From the NCBI GenBank assembly GCA_009827205.1, contig WUAK01000083.1, positions 1-10,297 of the forward strand: a DNA stretch of 10,297 bases, in the 5' to 3' direction. How positions within the stretch are numbered: position 1 is the first letter of the stretch; each line of letters starts with the position of its first letter. The position numbers were made by a program, and so were the translations under genes. This document shows positions 5,678-10,297 of the stretch, piece after piece. Under the pieces are notes generated by a model, which searched no databases, was not told where the DNA came from, and was given only the letters and a program-made list of their open reading frames with translations. This DNA comes from Phycisphaeraceae bacterium. Its GTDB lineage: Bacteria; Planctomycetota; Phycisphaerae; Phycisphaerales; UBA1924.

Positions 5678-7335
5678 GCCGAGCCCGCGACCCTGTCGAT
5701 CTCGCTCAGTGTCGTCGCGCCCTCGGCGACCAACTTCCAGCCCGACTGTTCGAGCGTGGTGAACACGCCCTGGTCGATGATCTTGCGCATCGCACTGATC
5801 GTGGGTGTCTCGAGGATGACGTCTCGCAGCTGATCGTTGAAATCGAGCAGCTCGAAGATCGCGCGCCGACCCGCGTAGCCCGTCCGCAGACACGCGGGGC
5901 AGCCGGTGGCGTTGTAGATCTCGGTCTTGCCCTGCAGGTACTTGCCCATCCGCGTCGCCTCAGCGGGCGACACCCCTGAAGCTCGCTTGCACCTGTCGCA
6001 CAGCACACGCACGAGTCTCTGGGCGAGCACGAGCTGCAGGCTGTTGGCGACCAGATAAGGCTCGAGCCCGAGGTCCAGCAGTCGGAACACGCTGGAGATC
6101 GTGTCCTTCGCGTGGAGCGTCGAGAACACGAGGTGCCCGGTCATCGAGGCCTGCATCGCGACCTTGGCCGTCTCCGGATCGCGGATCTCGCCAACGAGGA
6201 TCACGTCCGGGTCTTGCCTGAGCACGGATCTGAGCAGAGCGTGGAATGTGTTGCCCTTTGAGTCGTCGATGGGCATCTGCGTCACGCCCTCGAGCTCATA
6301 CTCGACGGGGTCTTCGATCGTGACCACGTTGCGCACCTCGCGGTCGACCTCGCGGACCGCGTTGTAGAGCGTCGTCGTCTTGCCTGAACCCGTCGGGCCG
6401 GTCACGAGCAACAGGCCCGTGTCCTGATCGCAAACCCGGCGCACGCGGTCGAGCATGAAGCTGGGCATCCCGATCTCTTCGATGCTCCTTGGCACGTTGC
6501 CCATGTCGAGCACGCGGATCACGAGCTTCGAGCCGCTCACCGAGGGGGTGAGCGAGACGCGGTAATCGACCCGGCCCCGGTTCTGCATGCCCTGCTTGAA
6601 GGCAACCGAGAAGTGCCCGTCGATGATCGCGTCGCGCGACGTGTCGCTGGAGTTGCACGCCGTGCGCACGAGATTGGTGACGCGCTTGCCGACCTTGGTG
6701 GGCAGGTCCGTCACCCAGACCATCTGCCCGTCGGTGCGGATCCGAACCGTGTGGTGGCTGGGCTTTGGCTCGATGTGGATATCCGTCGCGTGCGTCGAGG
6801 AGGCGACGAGCAGCATCATCTTGGCGGCCTGTGCCCCGTCACCATCGCCCGTGAGCGCATCGGTCGACTTGCCAGCGGCATCGATCAGCCTGAGCACCAT
6901 CGCGGCGGGCTCGGTGCCCGCGGCGCTCTTGATCACGGAGACCATCTCCCGCATCCAGCGGGGCAGCGAGTCCTCATCGATGCCGCCCTCAGTCGGCTCG
7001 TCGTCGCCGGGCTTGACCTCCTCGACCACGAACTCCTGCTTGCCGACCTTGATGAGGTCGCCGAAACAGAGCTCGACCTGGTCGACCTTCTTGCCGTTGA
7101 CCTTGGTCCCGTTCCGGCTCCCCAGATCCCTGATCTCCCACACACCGTCGGCGTTGGGCTCGATGGTTGCATGGAACCTGCTGATCCTGTCGTCCTTGAG
7201 CCTGATCGTGTTGTCTGGGTGCCTGCCGATGGTGATCGGGTCGGTCAGCATCGGAACCGGACGCCGCCTCCCCGTGAGGTGGCGCAGCCTGCACGTGGCG
7301 ACATCGGTACCGGGAATTGACGAATGATCAGTCAT
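5674..7335 (-). CDS. FHA domain fused to a GspE/PilB-type secretion or pilus ATPase
   Basis: A 553-residue cytoplasmic protein. Residues about 23-105 are a forkhead-associated domain with GR (37-38), SRFH (52-55) and NGT (75-77), the residues that bind phosphothreonine. After an acidic linker comes the type II/IV secretion ATPase: ATDIHIEP (about 183-190), Walker A GPTGSGKT (313-320), Asp box IEDPVEYE (340-347), Walker B ILVGEIRD (379-386), His box TGHLVFSTLHA (399-409) and a zinc-type tetracysteine (Cys446, 449, 479, 482) typical of GspE/PilB rather than PilT. The usual MshEN/T2SSE N-terminal module is replaced by FHA. The ATG at 7335 is preferred over 7341 because GGAAG (7342-7346) is 6 bases before it. 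No secretin, pilin or platform gene is adjacent, so type II secretion versus type IV pilus remains open. Confidence 0.93.
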   Translation of the reverse strand: MTDHSSIPGTDVATCRLRHLTGRRRPVPMLTDPITIGRHPDNTIRLKDDRISRFHATIEPNADGVWEIRDLGSRNGTKVNGKKVDQVELCFGDLIKVGKQEFVVEEVKPGDDEPTEGGIDEDSLPRWMREMVSVIKSAAGTEPAAMVLRLIDAAGKSTDALTGDGDGAQAAKMMLLVASSTHATDIHIEPKPSHHTVRIRTDGQMVWVTDLPTKVGKRVTNLVRTACNSSDTSRDAIIDGHFSVAFKQGMQNRGRVDYRVSLTPSVSGSKLVIRVLDMGNVPRSIEEIGMPSFMLDRVRRVCDQDTGLLLVTGPTGSGKTTTLYNAVREVDREVRNVVTIEDPVEYELEGVTQMPIDDSKGNTFHALLRSVLRQDPDVILVGEIRDPETAKVAMQASMTGHLVFSTLHAKDTISSVFRLLDLGLEPYLVANSLQLVLAQRLVRVLCDRCKRASGVSPAEATRMGKYLQGKTEIYNATGCPACLRTGYAGRRAIFELLDFNDQLRDVILETPTISAMRKIIDQGVFTTLEQSGWKLVAEGATTLSEIDRVAGSA

Positions 7336-7411
7336 GGGCATCTTCCGTTAGATACTTTATCGGCCATCGGGTTCCGAGACTGGACCCTCTCGCCACTCTA
7401 CCATCCGCGCC
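7336..7411. promoter_or_regulatory. Divergent promoter region between FHA-GspE and serS
   Basis: A short gap between two divergent genes. For the - strand gene, GGAAG (7342-7346) is the ribosome binding site, and TAAAGT (7354-7359 on the - strand) or the overlapping TATCTA could be a -10 box. For serS, TACCAT (7399-7404) lies 7 bases before the ATG and no Shine-Dalgarno sequence is present. No T-box leader, which would need some 200 bases, can fit here. Promoter boxes are by eye and weak. Confidence 0.4.
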
Positions 7412-8824
7412 ATGATCGATTTGAAAGCCCTCCGTGAGAATCCAGATGTCTTCAAGACCGGCGCCGCAGAGAAGCAGATGGACGTGGACATCGACCGCGT
7501 CCTCACTCTCGATTCGCGTCACCGTGAGCTGCTGAACGAGCAGGAAACGCTCCGGGCCGAGCAGAAGAAGCTCGCCAAGGAGACCGGGCCCAAGATCGGT
7601 CAGCTCTCAGGGAAGCTCAAATCAGCCTCGGGCGATGAGAAGGCCTCGATCGAAGCCGAGATCGCCGAGCTCAAGAATCTGCCCGCCAAGCTCAAGTCAG
7701 ACATCCACGCGCTGGACGAGCAGATCGCCGAGATCCACCCGGAGCTCGAGGCGCTCCTGCTCGAGATCCCACAGCCCGCGGACCCCGATGTGCCCAAGGG
7801 CGCCTCGTCCGACGACAACGTCGAGATCTCGCAGTGGTCACCCGCGTGGTGGGATCAGACCAAGACTTTCAAAGAGAACAAAGGCTTTACTGCCAAGTCG
7901 CACATCCAGCTCGTGCACGACCTTGGACTCGTCGATTTCGAGCGAGGCGTCAAAGTCGCCGGCACGCGCAGCTATGTCCTGACTGGTGACGGCATGCGCC
8001 TGCACCAAGCCGTGCTCCGCTACGCGTTCGACTACATGTCCAACGAGAACGGCTTCTCGCCCCGCTCGGTCCCTGCACTCGTGCGCGAGGAAGCCATGGT
8101 CGGAACGGGCTTCTTCCCCCACGGCAAGGACCAGAGCTACCACATCGAAGAATCCTCGCGCGGCGGCGGGCACGACATGTACCTCACGGGCACGGGCGAG
8201 GTCGGGCTCATGGGCCTCCACCAGGGAGAGATCCTCGACGAGAAGGACCTGCCCCTGACGTACGTGACGGTCAGCCCGTGTTACCGGCGCGAGGCGGGAG
8301 CCGCGGGCAAGGACACCGCGGGGCTCTACCGCATCCACCAGTTCGAGAAGGTCGAGCAGGTCGTGATCTGCCGTGCCGACGAGCAGGAATCGCGCCTGTG
8401 GCACAAGAAGATGATGGGATATGTCACCACGCTTCTTGAGCGGCTCGAACTCCCCTACCGCCTGCTGCAGTGCTGCACGGGCGATCTCGGACAAAAGAAC
8501 GCGGACATGATCGACATCGAGTGCTGGATGCCCGGGCGGGGCGATGTGCTGGACGACGGCACCACCACCGGCGACTGGGGCGAGACCCACTCGGCGAGCC
8601 GGCTCTACGACTTCCAGTGCCGACGCCTGAACATGCGCTACCGCGACGGGGGCGACAAGGGCAAGGGGGCGACCACGTTCTGCCACTCCCTCAACAACAC
8701 CGTCCTGGCTAGCCCACGCTTCCTGATCCCGCTCATCGAGATGCACCAGCAGGAAGACGGCTCGATCAACATCCCCGATGTCCTCCGCCCATACATGAAC
8801 GGCAAGGAACGCATCGGCGTGTAA
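7412..8824 (+). CDS. serS: Seryl-tRNA synthetase
   Basis: A class II aminoacyl-tRNA synthetase that charges tRNA-Ser (and tRNA-Sec where present). Of its 470 residues the first ~110 form the long antiparallel coiled-coil arm that grips the tRNA variable arm (charged helix from about 28, ending near the IPQPADPDVP turn). The catalytic core shows TGTGE at 259-263 (serine-binding TxE), motif 2 VSPCYRREAG at 287-296 with the downstream HQFEKVE, and motif 3 TVLASPRFLIPLIE from 430 with the conserved Arg436. It is roughly 40 residues longer than the common bacterial form; the extra length seems to lie in loops of the core (for example the Gly/Asp-rich stretch GRGDVLDDGTTTGDWGE). The ATG has no Shine-Dalgarno sequence. 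The next gene starts 9 bases after the stop. Confidence 0.96.
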   Translation: MIDLKALRENPDVFKTGAAEKQMDVDIDRVLTLDSRHRELLNEQETLRAEQKKLAKETGPKIGQLSGKLKSASGDEKASIEAEIAELKNLPAKLKSDIHALDEQIAEIHPELEALLLEIPQPADPDVPKGASSDDNVEISQWSPAWWDQTKTFKENKGFTAKSHIQLVHDLGLVDFERGVKVAGTRSYVLTGDGMRLHQAVLRYAFDYMSNENGFSPRSVPALVREEAMVGTGFFPHGKDQSYHIEESSRGGGHDMYLTGTGEVGLMGLHQGEILDEKDLPLTYVTVSPCYRREAGAAGKDTAGLYRIHQFEKVEQVVICRADEQESRLWHKKMMGYVTTLLERLELPYRLLQCCTGDLGQKNADMIDIECWMPGRGDVLDDGTTTGDWGETHSASRLYDFQCRRLNMRYRDGGDKGKGATTFCHSLNNTVLASPRFLIPLIEMHQQEDGSINIPDVLRPYMNGKERIGV

Positions 8825-8833
8825 GCTGGACTC

Positions 8834-9556
8834 GTGAACGAAGCGGGCACATACAACACACTCAGCGTCCTCATGCCCGTGCGCAATGAGGCCCGCACGC
8901 TCCACGAGATCATCCGGCGCGTCCTGCAATCACCGATCGATCTCGATATCGAACTGGTCTGCGTGGACGACGGGTCCACCGATGGCTCGGGTGACATCCT
9001 CAAGCAGCTTGCATCCGAGCACGACAACATCAAGGTCATCCACCACTCTGCTGGCAAGGGCAAGGGAGCGGCGCTCCGCTCCGCGATCGAAGAGATGACG
9101 GGCGACATCGCGCTCGTGCAGGACGCGGACCTCGAGTACGACCCCGAGGACTATCCGAAACTCATCGGTCCGATTTTGTCGGGCGAAGCCGACGCCGTGT
9201 TCGGTTCGCGCTTCATCACCGGTAGACGCCGACAGGTGCACCGCTTCTGGCACGCGCAGGCGAACCGCGTGCTCACGCTGTTGTGCAACATGCTGAGTGA
9301 CCTGAGCCTGACGGACATGGAGACGTGCTACAAAGCCGTGCGCGCCGAGGTGCTCAGGTCTGTCCCGCTCGTCAGCAGACGGTTCGAGATAGAAGTCGAG
9401 ATCACGATGCGGCTCTCGCGCCGGAATCTTAGGATCTACGAAGTCCCGATCAGCTACCACGGCAGGACCGCAGCCGAGGGCAAAAAAATCGGTTTCAGCG
9501 ACGGATTGCACGCGATATGGGCGATCCTGAGGTTCGGTCTTCTTGATCGCCGTTGA
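8834..9556 (+). CDS. Family 2 glycosyltransferase, polyprenyl-phosphate sugar transferase (DPM1)-like
   Basis: A 240-residue GT-A fold transferase. LSVLMPVRNEARTL opens the nucleotide-sugar fold, VDDGSTDG is at 44-51, GKGKGAALRSAI at 74-85 and the metal-binding QDADLEYDPEDY at 96-107. The C-terminal half (FGSRFITG, then EIEVEITMRL and YEVPISYHGR) matches dolichyl/polyprenyl-phosphate mannosyl- or glucosyltransferase-like enzymes, which load a sugar onto a lipid carrier at the inner membrane. No C-terminal membrane helices are seen, as in the soluble DPM1 class. Donor and acceptor are unknown. The start is a GTG 9 bases after serS, probably in the same transcript; GCTGGA is only a weak ribosome binding site. 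Surface-polysaccharide or protein-glycosylation roles are both possible. Confidence 0.9.
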   Translation: MNEAGTYNTLSVLMPVRNEARTLHEIIRRVLQSPIDLDIELVCVDDGSTDGSGDILKQLASEHDNIKVIHHSAGKGKGAALRSAIEEMTGDIALVQDADLEYDPEDYPKLIGPILSGEADAVFGSRFITGRRRQVHRFWHAQANRVLTLLCNMLSDLSLTDMETCYKAVRAEVLRSVPLVSRRFEIEVEITMRLSRRNLRIYEVPISYHGRTAAEGKKIGFSDGLHAIWAILRFGLLDRR

Positions 9557-9585
9557 GTCTGAAACTGCGTTCTGGTAGTCTCGTG

Positions 9586-9606
9586 CATGGCTCTCTCTGA
9601 GCCATG
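9586..9606 (+). repeat. Perfect 8-bp hairpin just upstream of the kelch gene start
   Basis: CATGGCTC and GAGCCATG form a perfect 8-bp stem with a TCTCT loop in the 60-base gap between the glycosyltransferase and the kelch gene. It ends 10 bases before the ATG, abutting a G-run (9606-9610) that could act as ribosome binding site. There is no U-tract after it, so a standard intrinsic terminator is unlikely. A translation-control hairpin or a dyad operator fits better. TTGAGT (9553-9558) and TAGTCT (9576-9581, preceded by TGG) with a 17-base spacer form a possible weak promoter just upstream. Confidence 0.5.
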
Positions 9607-9616
9607 GGGGCTGTCT

Positions 9617-10297
9617 ATGAATCGGGTATTCGCCATCGCGGCGTTCTGCTGCACTGGCTTTGGCGCTGGCGCGACAACCGCGCAGGTCTGCGGCTGGACA
9701 CTGCTGAATCAAACAGGCAGCCCGGGCGGGCCTCGCTACCCGGCAATCGTGTACGACGACTCGAACTCGCGTGTCATCTTGTTCGGTGGGGCCGCAGGCT
9801 CAACCCCTCAGTACGGAACATGGGCCTGGGACGGCACGACATGGACCCAGATTCCCACTCTTCATGAGCCGGCACCCCGCGCTTTCCACTGCATGGCGGC
9901 CCAGCCCGGCGACACGAACCAGAAAGTGCTGCTCTACGGAGGATGGGACTATTCTGCTAGCCCAGAACTCAGCGACACCTGGACGTTCGATGGCACTGAA
10001 TGGACACAACACGCTGTTGTAGGACCGCCTGGCGCGTACGGCGGGGGCATGGTGTACCACGCAGCCATCGGCAGGTTTGTCCACTTCGGAGGCGGCGCGC
10101 CACCACCACTGCAGACCTTTCGCAATGACACATATGAGTGGGACGGCTCCAACTGGAGCGCGGTCTTCGCGCCGGGGCCTTCGCCGAGGATCTACCCGTT
10201 GATGGCATACGACCCGATCAGACAGCAAGCCGTTCTGTTCGGCGGGCTCTCACCACCCGGACTCACCAATCTGGCCGACACGTGGGTCTATGACCAC
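9617..10297 (+). CDS. Secreted kelch-like beta-propeller protein (3' truncated)
   Basis: This frame runs from ATG to the window edge without a stop, giving 227 residues. Residues 1-22 form a signal peptide (MNRVF, then a hydrophobic stretch ending in TTA before Gln23), so the product is exported. From about residue 40 there are four successive kelch-like blades: a Gly-Gly pair after an LFGG/LYGG-type strand at 57-58, 108-109, 158-159 and 209-210 (spacing 51, 50, 51), each followed by a TW-x-WDG-xx-W turn (WDG 71-73, FDG 124-126, WDG 175-177). Such galactose-oxidase/kelch propellers usually need six or seven blades, so about half the domain or more lies beyond the edge. Substrate or partner is unknown. 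The gene may carry a C-terminal sorting tail like its neighbour at 5027, but that part is not visible. Confidence 0.87.
   Translation, partial: MNRVFAIAAFCCTGFGAGATTAQVCGWTLLNQTGSPGGPRYPAIVYDDSNSRVILFGGAAGSTPQYGTWAWDGTTWTQIPTLHEPAPRAFHCMAAQPGDTNQKVLLYGGWDYSASPELSDTWTFDGTEWTQHAVVGPPGAYGGGMVYHAAIGRFVHFGGGAPPPLQTFRNDTYEWDGSNWSAVFAPGPSPRIYPLMAYDPIRQQAVLFGGLSPPGLTNLADTWVYDH

Noticed and set aside
7838..8929. Open frame of 363 codons on the - strand opposite serS
   Set aside because: It lies antisense to the unmistakable serS gene, shows no family motif and has the low-complexity Ala/Val/Arg composition typical of antisense frames in GC-rich DNA.
8930..9712. Open frame of 260 codons on the - strand opposite the glycosyltransferase
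   Set aside because: Antisense to a clear GT2 gene, with no domain signature and no ribosome binding site pattern.
9800..10228. Open frame of 142 codons on the - strand opposite the kelch gene
   Set aside because: The + strand frame carries a signal peptide and four regular repeats. The antisense frame has neither motif nor start signal.
1..10297. Search for CRISPR arrays, tRNA or rRNA genes, insertion sequences, toxin-antitoxin pairs or defence genes
   Set aside because: No regularly spaced repeats, cloverleaf, transposase motifs, terminal repeats or defence-type domains could be seen. The ASCH protein alone is not evidence of a toxin or defence system.

Overview
The window looks like a piece of a GC-rich, Gram-negative-type chromosome, most likely from Planctomycetota and perhaps the Phycisphaerae. 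That placement is inferred from four things: a secreted protein ending in a PAPSS-type PEP-CTERM tail, a GspE/PilB ATPase with an N-terminal FHA domain, a secreted kelch-like propeller, and lipid A/ADP-heptose genes. No rRNA, tRNA, mobile element, phage gene or CRISPR array is visible. Coding density is very high. The longest gap between genes is about 70 bases, so there is no gene-free stretch near 300 bases.

Layout. (1) Bases 3-104, + strand: the last 33 residues of a zinc-binding dehydrogenase/quinone-oxidoreductase-like protein. (2) Bases 88-4107, - strand: a tight five-gene operon, in transcription order maf, a three-helix membrane protein, lpxK, hldE and an ASCH-domain protein. Three of its four junctions are 4-base stop/start overlaps (GTGA, ATGA, GTGA) and the fourth is a 9-base gap. 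(3) From a 62-base divergent region, a YafV/NIT2-like carbon-nitrogen hydrolase runs on + (4170-4955), followed by a PEP-CTERM protein on + (5027-5677). (4) Bases 5674-7335, - strand: an FHA-GspE/PilB fusion whose stop codon interlocks with that of the PEP-CTERM gene. (5) From a second divergent region (7336-7411), serS and then a family 2 glycosyltransferase 9 bases downstream run on +. (6) From 9617 to the window edge, + strand: a signal-peptide-bearing, kelch-like beta-propeller with four visible repeats of about 51 residues, cut off by the edge.

How the genes fit together. LpxK (lipid A 4'-kinase) and HldE (ADP-heptose synthesis) point to lipopolysaccharide-type outer membrane synthesis. 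The small membrane protein between maf and lpxK is a candidate envelope factor by position only. The PEP-CTERM protein, kelch protein, GT2 enzyme and GspE-family ATPase are all consistent with export or surface functions, but no partner genes (exosortase, secretin, pilin) lie in the window.

I found no convincing undescribed system such as a defence island. The items most worth a second look are the FHA-GspE fusion, the coupled membrane and ASCH genes of the lpxK-hldE operon, the hairpin just before the kelch gene start, and possible leaderless starts of serS and the hydrolase.
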